Source: Morchella semilibera
Lineage: Eukaryota > Ascomycota > Pezizomycetes > Pezizales > Morchellaceae
Length of the DNA: 64,000 bases
Assembly: GCA_009192285.1 (NCBI GenBank)
Contig: WBVU01000017.1
Location: forward strand, 1,172,362-1,236,361
Reading direction: 5' to 3'
In this document: positions 54,208 through 64,000 of the stretch, in pieces
How positions within the stretch are numbered: position 1 is the first letter of the stretch
Layout of the letters: every line of letters begins with the position of its first letter
The notes under the pieces: generated by a model
What the model was told of the DNA's origin: nothing
The model's input: only the letters and a program-made list of their open reading frames with translations
Databases searched by the model: none
Translations under genes and position numbers: made by a program

Positions 54208-56627
54208 TGATATGTGAGACAAGGCCTCGATGTATATAGGAATTAAATATGTATTTAGCTAGGTACTATATAAGCCAGAGCAGGGGTGAGGGCTAGGACT
54301 GTAGGGTACGCACTTTGGTCTGACTGCGGTTTACCACGAGAATATTCAGTAGCGGCGACTAAGGAATTTTGGCTAATACGCTAGTAATGAGGTAATAATA
54401 CTGTTTTGGTATAGGTTTCTTATAAAGCCCGTTTAACTTGGTATTCTTGACTCATGTCCAATGGTGAGCACGAACCAGGCTATGAGTCTAGCGATCGCCT
54501 CTGTCCTACGCGGCTGTACTGAACTAGCTCAACTAACCCATATCAATAATTAAAATAAAGTAACCCCTCTTTTCTTTAGCTACTGCTACTTGCCTTAAGG
54601 ATGGAATGACAGATCTAGACTTCACACTCAATCACCACCGGGTGCTAGAGATACTGGTGATTGAGTAATGTGATTGATGCTTGGTTCCCCAACAGCGTGC
54701 AGAAGATAACCGTCATTTGTGGGTACGGGGATCCCGGCTCAGCGCCGCGCTCAGTGCGGGGTACTAGTATCAGTCCCGGTTGAACCCTTCCACCAATTCT
54801 CACATTGGGCTCGGGTTTAGGCAGCTTTCCTAGTATCATTGGGCAGTCGTTGGGAGCAGGTTTCTAGAACGGATTCAACTCAAGGTGCTAGTGAGAGACT
54901 TGTTAAAGTCAAACAAGAAATAAAGGACCCAAGCATGGGAGGGCCTGACGTCCAAGGGCGTCGGTAATATAGGGCTCAGGATAGGCAGCCGGGAGAGTCC
55001 CGACAGCCTGGGCCGGGACTGGGACTTGTTTGATGGGATGGGCTGGGCAATGGAGACTCGGGATTTGGCCCGGGCAAAGTAAAGTAGGTAGGCCCGGTCT
55101 CTAAAAGGTTTATATACTAGTATGTCCTGGAAGAGTACCTTCAATTTACTTTATATCCCTCTGTATATTTTGACTGTTACAGCATGGCACAAGTAGAAGA
55201 ACATTCTCAGTACCTAGTCATACTAGCCCGGGATCCCACAGGGCTATCCGCCCTACGCCAAAATCTAGTTTGAGACGCTGACCTGGGCGAAGTTAATTTA
55301 TGTATGCTAATGGCTAGGTGGGGGAAGGGGGCTGGGTTGGCTGGACGCTACTAACCTATGGGAAATGCCCTGTACATGTATCAGGGGCGGTGGTACAGAA
55401 GGATGTGGTGGGGGAAATATACTGTATGAATATGAATCGATCCCTCATGACAAAATTGAATGGGGCTGGACCTGTTTACCACATTAGTTAGATTGAATAG
55501 TATATGTATCTATACTAATACATTGCTCTGTTTGTAATATCTCTGGTAAATAATACCTAACTGTAAAATCAAAGAATTAAATGCACGTCTAGTAATTATA
55601 TATTACGTTCGTGGAAGCATTATAACTCACAAATGACCCCGCCCACCACTTTAAAAGCCACATAACGTGTTTCACCATGAAAGCAATCCACACCATGAAA
55701 GAAATCGTCATGGGAGTCAATGATCCGCAAGTAAAGAATATTATTCTCGCATACTACATGATATTAATACTTAGAGCCCGTTTGGCAACCGGCCAAAACG
55801 GAGTATTCACTCCTGTAAACCCCATTTCAACGATCTGTTTCTTAGGCCTTGATCCTTGCAAACTTCGTTTTGTCTGGTTGCCAAATGGGCCCGTAGTGTT
55901 CTCTCCTATATGATAATTTTTGGCCACTCAGGGAATCCTATGAGCAAAAGTTGTAGTATGTCTCAAAGCTCCTGCCACTGACTACCGGACAAGCGCTCTA
56001 GTTGAGAACTCCATCTAGTAGCCAACTGGTACTCCTTGCTATCCTTCAAACCCACGAGTCTTAAGAACCCATAAGGTGGGTCTAGTAGGAAATTGAGCCT
56101 AGCATCCGTTTTCCGGTCGGCGTCAGCACGGTGGGCCCCGCGGGGCAAATGGTTGATCTTGCCAAACGAAGACCTAGTTTGTTAGTGCGTTAGGCGTAAG
56201 CCACATCTGAATTGATTTCTTGGCAAAACCTGGCAGCTTTAACAGACGAAGGGATAGAATGTATAGTTATACTGTCTACCATTTCTAGATAGTGAGAATC
56301 AGTTATTTCTGTAGAGAGAGAGAAGGTAGAGGAGGAGGTTACGTATTAACCATGCATACCTCGACTACTATCTCGTAGGCGATCATGGAGTTACTTGGCC
56401 TCTTAAACATAGTAATTCGACGGGGTCTGATGGCGGGGTGGGTGTGGTTAATGAGATTGATTAATGTCAGCGACATAGGGTAGGTCTTTACATGGGTACC
56501 CAGGGCGGTTCGAAGGCGACCTCGCCTCTATCAACTGTCCCAACCCCCCAACACAACACAATACAAGCTTAGTGCCCTGACATAGCTAGCAGCGCAATGA
56601 ACGCGAACGAAGGCTCTTTACCTTATT
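54208..56627. other. Intergenic tract
   Basis: Holds a short hairpin at 54627-54668 (ACTCAATCACCA and its inverse) and the family B MITE at 55774-55892. The small open frames here show no recognisable motif. Confidence 0.5.
55774..55892. mobile_element. MITE family B, copy 2
   Basis: GAGCCCGTTTGGCAACCGG and GGTTGCCAAATGGGCCC are inverted; the interior shares CCAAAACGGAGT, CCCATTTCAACGA and TTAGGCCTTGATCCTTG with copy 1 at 7284. The right target duplication has decayed. Confidence 0.75.
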
Positions 56628-57905
56628 TTGCGAGGCGAAACGGGTTTCAAGGGAAGCAGCGTAGAACATATGTATTCCGCTGGTGGGGAGGATGTGTTTA
56701 TGGGTGATCGGAGTACTGGGCTGTGGAGAAATATTCAATGCGATGGCAAAAGCGCAGCCGGAAGAGTTTTGTTACAAATCGATAGCTCATCTGGAAAGAT
56801 GAGAGCGATCAAGAAACTTCCCCGTGAGCGGACTTCAATGCGAGCTCTCTCGTGTAAGCTTCGCTCCTTGATCGCAGTTAGGGATGGAAGTATGAAATTT
56901 AAACCTATATCCCATTCAATAGTCTGGTTACTAAGAAATCAGTATGAGCACATTATGGAATTTTTTGGCTGGTATGAAAGCGTGGATTTCTATTTCATAG
57001 CGATGGAATATGCCAAACATGCTGGCCTGAAACGGTACCTCTGGGGTGGAACTAAGCTAGCGATAATACACGCCAAAGGCATTACCACCCAGGTTCTCAA
57101 AGCAAGATATATGCCACCGGGATCTGAAGCCACAGGTTCGTACTCCATGGTTCTGGGAAGCAATCCTGAAGTGATGTGCTGACATATCCATAGAATATCC
57201 TCATTACCTCGTTATAACCATTCACATCAGACTTGCCGATTTTGGAATATCCAAGCCATTTGATGGTACAGAGTTAAAGTCCGCGTTAGGGACGCCAGGG
57301 TTTCTTGCCCCTGAAGTCCTTGGAATTCTGCCCCAACTTTTTCGTCCAAGCCCGTATACCAAAGCAGCCGATATATGGGCCTTGGGCTGTCTTGTTTATA
57401 AAATGCTTACACTAGAGGCCCATTCTTTGTTCCTACATCTACGGAGACCCAAGAACCGACCATTTCTATAAGTGGCTTTGTTGAAAATAGTCAATTACGG
57501 GGAGGACTTGGTTACAACCTGCTTCATCAATACTGTAATAGCGGATACCATGTGATTGCCAGCTCCTTTCAGAGATTTGGGTTGGCCGGGAGCGAGATTG
57601 CATTTATTGATCGACCCCTGGTTGTTGATCTAAAGTCTAGAATTTCTGCTGCAGCCGCTCTCATGGACCCATGGTTCATGCAAGGCTTATACACGAGAAA
57701 CAACGGAAGTTATGACCCCAAAGACCAGGAAGACTCAGCAAGAAATGCTACTCCCACTACACGACATAGTGCCTTTGACCACAATCGCAGAAGCATATTA
57801 CTACCCCTGGTCTTTCCCCTGCCACCCTTCAAGCCCTCCAACAGGTCTCGAATGATTGGATGGGTGCGCAACAGCATGCGGCAAATGGCGCCCTGGAGGG
57901 GCTAG
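56628..57905 (+). pseudogene. Decayed Ser/Thr protein kinase
   Basis: Kinase landmarks appear in order but in broken frames. The N-lobe frame (56628-57182; first ATG 56670) has GKSAAGRVLLQ instead of a Gly-rich loop, then MRAIKKL and FYFIAMEYAKHAGL. Where the HRD catalytic loop should be it reads GITTQVLKA, lacking the catalytic Asp. After about 55 nt, another segment (about 57237-57470) has LADFGISKPF, LGTPGFLAPEVLG and AADIWALGCLVYKML. The reading then shifts by one base near 57420 into a frame that continues to DPWFMQ (about 57670). A missing base is the simplest explanation. An active kinase cannot be made from this copy; whether any part is transcribed is unknown. Confidence 0.7.
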
Positions 57906-58654
57906 GGGAGGTGGAGTCCAAAGAATTCTACAAAAAGCACTTGAGCTAGGCGGCTTCCGAATACTATAACAGCGTCCGGAAGGCGCAAGACTACGAATCA
58001 CAGCCTGGCGACTTGTGTGATGTTCTGGTCGGAGCGAGTATGGAGGGGGGTGGGGTGGTTATTGATTGGAAACGCTGTCTCCAAGGCACCCGGTCTTTCC
58101 TGTGGGGCTAAAAGAAAAGTAATATATATAAATATATATCTTTACCAACGCTTGGGAGATGATATAGGCGGGCGATGAGCAGATCAAGGAGTTCTTTCTT
58201 TCAGCATGGGGCAAGGTCGAAGGCATCTTCGGATGATCTAGTTATAAAGGATCCGGGTTCTTTCTCGATTTTCGCAAATGTGCCTTTGCATATCAACTAT
58301 GTGCCTGTATTTATTCCATGTGCCAGTAACTATATGTAGCGAGACTACCGACCACTAGGGGTGAAGAGGGATTAAAGTGTGCAATATCGATCGGAGTTCT
58401 GGCTCAGGTTGTTGTAACCAGGCTAATCCATAAGATAATCCATAAGATTGGATTGAATGCAAACCAAACCTAACACTCTGGTTACCTTGTGAGAGCCCAG
58501 AATTGAACTTTAGCCCCCCATATGATAAATTAAAATGAGTGTGAGCTGGTGCGTTGCGCCATGAGGTGATGGAACATGCAGTTACTGTGGCTAATGTGGC
58601 TGGTATAAGATTACAAGTATCCAGGCAAACCCCGAATCGGCACCAATATTACGA
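57906..58654. other. Intergenic between two pseudogenes
   Basis: The first ~100 bp still read as a kinase-like tail in broken frame. The rest is AT-rich with no recognisable gene. Confidence 0.4.
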
Positions 58655-59475
58655 TCAGGCGTGTACCCCGAAAACACTAGCCCCACCCAAGGCTGTCAAA
58701 CTCGTGCCCGCTTCTCGCAGCACCCCAACCCCGCCGGCATGCCCCCTCGAGACCGCCAGTTGTAGCGGCGTTTTACCTGCCGAATTAATCAAATCCACTG
58801 CAGCCCCGTTTTTGAGTAGCATATAAACGATAGGGGGGTGTTCTTTGGATGACGCTGTACGCAGTGCGGACCGTGGCCACTACGGACAGCAACGTCCGCC
58901 CACCCCGCGATAAGCTGCTTCACTGCCGTCTTATCGTCGTTTTTGGCTTTGCTGCTCGGCCGCATGCAGGCCTGATATAGAGGTGTCACCACCCCAAAGT
59001 CGGTAAGTGAGACATCCATACCCCTTACTCTAGCTGGGGTCATGGCGACCCAGCAGGTTACGAGCTGTGCTCCACAGGAGAGTATGTAGGCGAATTGCGA
59101 TCAATCCGCCGAGCAAAGATAATATAGGATCAAAAGTGTGATGCGGCTGTATTTGTCCGGGGAATATCCAATGAGAGATTCATCACCTGTGGCCGCTTCC
59201 CTGTGAGGTATTGTGCAAGAAGTTTGCGGAGGCGGGCATGAGTACTCCTCCAAATGGAGATAGGGTCGAGTGTGTTTGCCTGTAGTTGCGGCGTTCAAGA
59301 AGGTGAGGACCCCCCCCCCCGGGGGCTCGGCTCTGAAGTATCGTGAAAGGAGTTCTCGGAGACAGAATTCGTTGGTCTCAAGGAGGGATATGGTATCTTA
59401 GAGATCCAGAGGTCCAGCGATGGCATTGAACAGCTCGGCCGATAGCCTAGCGAGGATTGGACGAGGTTCTAACAT
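58655..59475 (-). pseudogene. Decayed F-box/ankyrin gene
   Basis: Read on the minus strand from ATG 59475: ILARLSAELFNAIAGPLDL, an F-box start, is followed at once by an in-frame TAA, then DTISLLETNEFCLRELL in the same frame. A C/G homopolymer (about 59310-59322) breaks the next part. From 59043 down an ankyrin-like stretch reads GVVTPLYQACMRP and AVKQLIAG, and after a frame change near 58872 continues as VYMLLKNGAAVDLINSAG, KTPLQLAVSRGHAGGV and a stop at 58655. The order F-box then ANK equals that of the intact gene at 34538, though identity is low. Confidence 0.6.
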
Positions 59476-60856
59476 GTAGTAGGCGGATTGGCAAAGGGTT
59501 ATGAGGGTTATGCTATGGTGATGAGGTGATTAGGGCACGAAGGGAGGGGACAAATCAACGGGTTGTCCTTCTTTATGTCACTCCCGATGCTGACACCCTA
59601 GTCCATGGAGCACATTTTGACGCAGGTACTGATATAGGTACAAGTGACGGACTCACAGAACTGGCTATCAAACTATCCTTCATCCACTGGCTTTCAAAAC
59701 ACAACACTTGTCCAGGAAGAAAGCCCTTCTGTAAAATAGCTCTGTTACCCACCCCAAACAACCCTACAGAGGGGATTTCGAAATAAATCGAAAACCATTT
59801 TCCCATACCCTCTAGAACACCTGAGGGTCGCTTTTGGGTTTCCGCCACTATACAAGTGTGGAGATGAGCTTAGAGTTAGTTGGGGCAAGCCTGTGGTACG
59901 GTGCTAGTAGAGATGGGGACAAGCGAAAGGCGCAACTGTAGTGGGCGCGATCGAAGGTTTGGGGGGGGGGGCATGCATGGCCGAGCTCGTTTAAATAGTA
60001 GACGCGGAGGCGAGGGCGGGGGTAGAGAGTCCAACAGTTCAATACTGAGGTGGGTTGGAACCAGGAGGTGGATGGGCTACTATTATGTAGTGGGGGTGTA
60101 ACCCCCCCCCCCCCCCCCTGGGAGCCAACTGCAATCTGGCAGCCTTGGCCATACCATCAATTCTCGAATAATCCACTATCCCATATTTGTGTGTGGTAAG
60201 CCCCAGCCAAGGTGAATTGGCGAATCAAACTTCACGGACTCGTGCAGATACATACTTTTTCTCACCCGGAATTAGGATTTAGCGACGCGGGGGTAGTGGG
60301 TTTCTCGGTACTTGTAAGTCTTAGCCACAGTCTACATGTAGGTATGTGGGGCGCGCTAGTTAGGCCTAAAGTCATTTTGGGGATAACGGTGAAGCTGGCT
60401 GAACGACGGACAGGGGTACTTGGCGGACAAAGCAGAGGCGCTCAGGCTGGTATCTAACCGCTTGATTGACTGAAACCTGTGTTTTCGAGGTCCGTCGTTG
60501 CCCCTGAATTGACTTTACCCCATTTATCGCCTGGTGGGCCGAAACGTGCTTAGAATCTTGTGCTTCGTAGCCCTGGCAAACTTGACTGTTTGTGGGAGTT
60601 TCTTGTTAAAATTTCAACTGTAGAATTTACCCTATCTGGCAATGCAAGCGCCAGGTTTGTACAATATGCAAAGCACCAGATTCTGAGCATTTTTCGGCCC
60701 ACCAGACGATAATCATAGCTGACTAAGCGATAAAATGTATCGCTCCGATCCGACCTACTTCCCCACTTCATCTCACTGCACGGAACCTCCTCTTTAAGGA
60801 CGGACGAGCGACCGAATTCTTTCATTCCTTCCTTATCCCCATTAATCATTTGCGCG
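59476..60856. other. Intergenic tract with a foldback element
   Basis: Contains the element at 60526-60710, C/G homopolymers near 59958 and 60102-60119, and open frames on both strands at 59526-59848 with no family motif. Confidence 0.45.
60526..60710. mobile_element. Foldback MITE with 40-bp arms
   Basis: The left arm ATCGCCTGGTGGGCCGAAAC and the following 20 bp (GTGCTTAGAATCTTGTGCTT) recur inverted at 60671-60710 with about five mismatches. The interior is AT-rich, about 105 bp. Confidence 0.75.
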
Positions 60857-61494
60857 ATGACCGAACGACAATCTAGGCCTGGTAAGTTTTATAACATTTA
60901 TTCCTTAGAGCATACCGAGGCGAGGAGCCAAGGGCGAAAGAGACGTTTATGATCTCTATCGACGGGTTTCTCTGGAGTTTCTTTTTTCTTTTTTTCTTAC
61001 CGAGTCTGATTTGCTTCCTTGCGGTAGATCCCAGTGGTGGAAACATTCAGTTCGAGGTCGGCAGGTTGACGGGAGAGAATACGAGATTGCATTTGGAGAA
61101 TACTCGGCTCGGGGAGGAACTTACGCGGCTTACGGATGAGAATGTACGGCTGAGGGAAGAGAATGCTCGATTGGATGCGGAGGTTAAGCGATTGACTGAT
61201 GATCCGTTACCACCACTGTCACAACATCATCTTGCTTCACCACAGCGTGTGACGAGATATATTTATGCAATGGATAGCAACTTCCGGTTTTCTACCGATA
61301 AAGATAAGGACTTTCTATTTGGGAGGAATTTTTCAAATTCTGCTCGAGTCAGGACTCAGCGAGGGAGGTTTCTTCTGGCAAACGAGGTGTCACCGCAAGG
61401 TTGTGAAGCTAGGTTTTCCGAGTTGACTTTTGACTGGAAGATTATTGATGTACCTGGTTTGACTTTCTTACGGGAGGTGTCGTATTCCATTTGA
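60857..61494 (+). CDS. Leucine-zipper-like coiled-coil protein
   Basis: join(60857..60881,61028..61494), 163 aa. Exon 1 encodes MTERQSRP; the 146-nt intron (GTAAGT ... TGCGGTAG) contains a pyrimidine run and an in-frame start that should be ignored. Residues ~15-65 are seven near-perfect heptads of the form (T/V/A)RL--EN, for example GRLTGENTRLHLENTRL, a strong parallel-dimer coiled coil. After a Pro/Ser/His linker, the C-terminal part (RYIYAMDSNFRF, FLLANEVSPQG, FDWKIIDVPGLTFL) is of unknown fold. No basic DNA-binding region precedes the zipper, so a bZIP factor is unlikely. Function unknown. Confidence 0.6.
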
Positions 61495-62200
61495 TGTGGC
61501 CTTCGTTTGGCAAACGGGCAGACCGATTTTGTAATGGTTATATATATTCAATTTAGTTGACATTGATTTGGTTATCCCTAGCAAGCGTATCATTGGTTTT
61601 TTTATTACTCGTAGACTCATTAAATAGGCTTTTTGAGGGGTTACCTTAGGGTTAGAATTCTATTTGTATAATTATTATGGAACTTCATTACCCACTAGAA
61701 GTTGTGATGCCAGGGCCGGCTGTGGCAACGACGCGCTCGAGGCGCCTCCTGCGCCACGGCAGTAGTCCTGTCAAAACCCCGTCCCCTACCACGCCCCAAA
61801 ATTGTGTACCCCTTTGCGCGCTCACCAAATAATATCCAGAGGCCAGTTCGCGTCTACAAAATACTACCACGCTGGACAAATACGAGTCGCATATTGTGGC
61901 GGACACGAGGACGGGGTCGGTAAAAGTACAGGCCCACCAAATGTAGAGCGGTGGAGGGTCAGCGGGAGGGAGGGTATGGCGGGGCTAGTTAGTTAGGGTT
62001 AGTTAGGCCTTTCCGGAACAGTGCAGGAGGATCAGAAGGGAGGACTGTACTACGGTGTGAAGGGTAAGTGAATAGAACGTGGCGGTGGTTCTCGGCGTTG
62101 GCTCGGCGTTGGCTCGGCACCCAGTCATATAGCTTCTCGCTTCGTTTGCAGTAAGTCAAACACCATCAAAATACACAAGAAAGGAACCTAGAAAGATCAT
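61495..62200. other. Intergenic
   Basis: Nothing gene-like. It has a short CGTTTGGC/GCAAACG hairpin (61506-61518), a small run of GTTAGTTAGGGTTAGTTAGG at about 61988, and the tandem CTCGGCGTTGG near 62090. Confidence 0.45.
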
Positions 62201-62214
62201 TTTGGAGAGGATAT

Positions 62215-62580
62215 TAAAAGAAAGGAGACAACCCGTGATGAGCGGTCGAGGATAATTACTCTCCGTGACAGCACCACCCCACCGATGCCTTGGAAAGATA
62301 TTGCAAACAAAGTAGGGGTTGATTTTTGTACCTGTCAGAGAATTTATTCTCGAGCTTAACGCACTGGTACCCCCACAAATGGAGAGAGATCAGGTATAAG
62401 TTTGAGATCCTAAAACTAGTTCTATTAATAATTTTACTAATGGTAAATTTCTAGGACGACCAACAGTATTCAATAACCAAGAAAAAGAAAATTTCTGTCA
62501 GTTTGTTACACATGATAGAGAGTTATCACGGCGTACCACGGAGTTCGCAGGAGAGGAGGATATTCGGGAATGGGTTTTTG
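62215..62580 (+). pseudogene. Tc1/mariner transposase N-terminal relic
   Basis: The frame from about 62228 reads RDERSRIITLRD, PWKDIANKVGV and CTCQRIYSRA, the first helix-turn-helix pattern of Tc1-like transposases, and stops at 62359. After a possible intron (GTATAAG ... TTTCTAG, 62395-62453), ERSGRPTVF and FVTHDRELSRRTT match the GRP linker and second helix-turn-helix. No DDE catalytic part follows; the frame then runs into unrelated sequence. This is a truncated relic. Confidence 0.65.
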
Positions 62581-62852
62581 GTTGCGGTGTTTCCTTTCAG
62601 GTTCTTGGAGTTTCTACGGGTTTCCGTTATACGATGTTATGAGTCATGATTGTACAGGGATTAGGAAGGGTATATATATGTTGTTACGGATTTTTCCCTT
62701 TGTTCTTTCTTTCTTTTTCTTTCTTTCCTTACACGTTCTTCCTGTTGTTAACCCTACGGTTTAGTTTTACTTCGACTCTTGTCTTTAGTTCTGAATATAC
62801 TACGTTATAACCATAGTCTTTGCCAAGACCCCCTTGGGTCTCCCATAGTATC

Positions 62853-62889
62853 TCGCCTCGCCTCGCCTCGACTCGTCTCGTCTCACCTC
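62853..62889 (+). repeat. Pentanucleotide microsatellite
   Basis: CTCGCCTCGCCTCGCCTCGA followed by CTCGTCTCGTCTCACCTCG: about eight CTCG[CTA] units. Confidence 0.8.
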
Positions 62890-63615
62890 GTTCATAGTCC
62901 ATGACCGTAGTTCGTATCGTCTACTGGTATCTTCGTATCACGTCTTTATCCGAGAGGCCATCTGGACTCTCTGTCCCACAACTCTAACGGGGCGAGGTCG
63001 GGTCAAGGGCTTAAGCGAGATAGATCCAGGGACGAGGGCGGAGACAGGGTTGGTTAGGGTTAGTGATCAAGTTGCATTTGTTTTAGGGTACAAATAGCAA
63101 ACCACAGCTAGGGAAAGCCTAGGCACATGACTACAACTATAACCGCAGGTACAGAAATGGAACCCCACAAGCCCCCCAAGAGAGCTCAACCCAAGTTCGG
63201 AAGCGCAACCCCCAAAGCCGAGTCTTACAACACTCGAGAAGAAAACAGGAAAACACCAAGCACGGGTCCTATGCATGCCATCACCCTTATAACAGCAATT
63301 ATACCGGTTTCTGGTGAGGTGTCTATAGGGTTAAGGTCAGCTAAATAGCGAGGTGTTTCGCGAGGAGCCAAAAATTGTTCCAAGGTGATAGCACGGCACC
63401 ATTGCTTTTGTAATGAGAGAGTAAGAGTGCGCCGTACAGGAGCGATCCCGATTTCAGGATATTATACTGGTTTCTGGTGGGGTGAAGTTCGGGTTAGGGG
63501 CACAGATCCCCTGCAAAACCTTATTTTTAACGGCCCAAAATCACTATTTCCTGTGAATCACTAGCAATTTTGCCCAAATATGAATGATAGCATGCTAAAG
63601 ACCACTACAAAAATC

Positions 63616-63982
63616 CCGTACGAGATGTCAAAGCCACCGTACGATAGGCATTACAGAACTTTGCAGTCTATCTCCTTACCGTACAGTATCCCACTAAATT
63701 TTCTTTCCTGTATCCCTTGCCAGTACGGTATGGTAAACTTCTAGCAAGTCTATTAAATCATCCTGTACGGCAGAGTAAGATTTTGACAATTCTGCTAAAT
63801 CACCCTGTACGATATATATCTTTCAGGCATCATCATTGATATCGCCCTGTACGATAGACTGTCTATGTCTTTCAAACACCATTACGAACCGCATGGTAAT
63901 TCTCTATAATTAACGTTGGAGGAAACATTCTCACCCGCTACGATGTCATTAGTTGAGTCTAAATAAAATGTCATGTACGACA
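63616..63982. repeat. Degenerate ~42-bp minisatellite
   Basis: The landmark CC[TG]GTACG recurs about every 40-46 bp (near 63616, 63640, 63680, 63720, 63762, 63805, 63846, and weakly at 63935 and 63972), often preceded by AAATCA. The best units are at 63760-63890. It may extend past the edge. Confidence 0.6.
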
Positions 63983-64000
63983 GTTTCTGTTAATCAATCA

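Larger units (their letters stand above)
62581..64000. other. Repeat-rich right edge, no gene
   Basis: Contains the pentamer CTCGC/CTCGT repeat (about 62853-62889), paired blocks TATACCGGTTTCTGGTGAGG (about 63300) and TATACTGGTTTCTGGTGGGG (about 63462), and a degenerate minisatellite from about 63616 to the edge. Confidence 0.5.

Noticed and set aside
59526-59848. Opposed open frames (GTDIGTSDGLTELAIKL and its reverse)
   Set aside because: Neither strand shows a family motif or usable exons; I could not choose one.
60949-61027. Upstream start encoding MISIDGFLWSFFFLFF as a signal peptide
   Set aside because: It lies in a pyrimidine-rich intron with clear GTAAGT and CGGTAG borders; the spliced start MTERQSRP fits better.

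Overview
This 64 kb window is nuclear DNA of a filamentous ascomycete. The evidence is the many 47-92 nt GT-AG introns with CTAAC-type branch points, the fungal protein families, the sparse genes (about ten credible loci) and large AT-rich intergenic tracts full of small inverted-repeat elements. Gene architecture and repeat load suit a Pezizomycete (truffle/morel relatives), but that placement is inference; no rRNA or other taxonomic marker is present. I found no tRNA, rRNA, CRISPR or bacterial-type operon.

Layout. 1-345 (-): start of a PFF1-like vacuolar membrane M28 protease, cut by the left edge. 1.5-5.7 kb (+): a nine-exon NACHT NLR with 12 ankyrin repeats, rebuilt here as 1,212 aa. 9.2-10.7 kb (-): a three-exon multi-pass membrane protein. 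14.06-14.6 kb (-): a small, probably beta-trefoil protein. 21.8-24.3 kb (+): a nine-exon PD-(D/E)XK-like protein (558 aa) with an intronic minisatellite. 29.4-31.1 kb (-): a poorly known beta-rich protein and a coiled-coil ORF. 34.5-35.1 kb (+): F-box/ankyrin protein. 40.5-42.4 kb (-): an IRG-type GTPase behind a long coiled coil. 50.9-54.2 kb (+): a six-exon alpha/beta-hydrolase/ankyrin/TM protein (920 aa). 56.6-59.5 kb: a decayed kinase (+) and a decayed F-box/ankyrin gene (-). 60.9-61.5 kb (+): a leucine-zipper-like protein. 62.2-62.6 kb (+): Tc1/mariner transposase relic.

Theme. Several loci belong to families used in fungal non-self recognition or programmed cell death: a NACHT-ANK NLR, a hydrolase-ANK receptor-like protein, an IRG-like GTPase, and F-box/ANK adaptors, beside kinase and F-box pseudogenes. 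This looks like a birth-and-death neighbourhood of immune-type genes; that they act together is inference.

Between genes lie at least a dozen MITE-like inverted-repeat elements (four families with two or more copies here), two poly-A retroposition footprints with target-site duplications, several minisatellites, and a marked excess of the palindrome TACATGTA (over 30 copies by eye, almost all non-coding).
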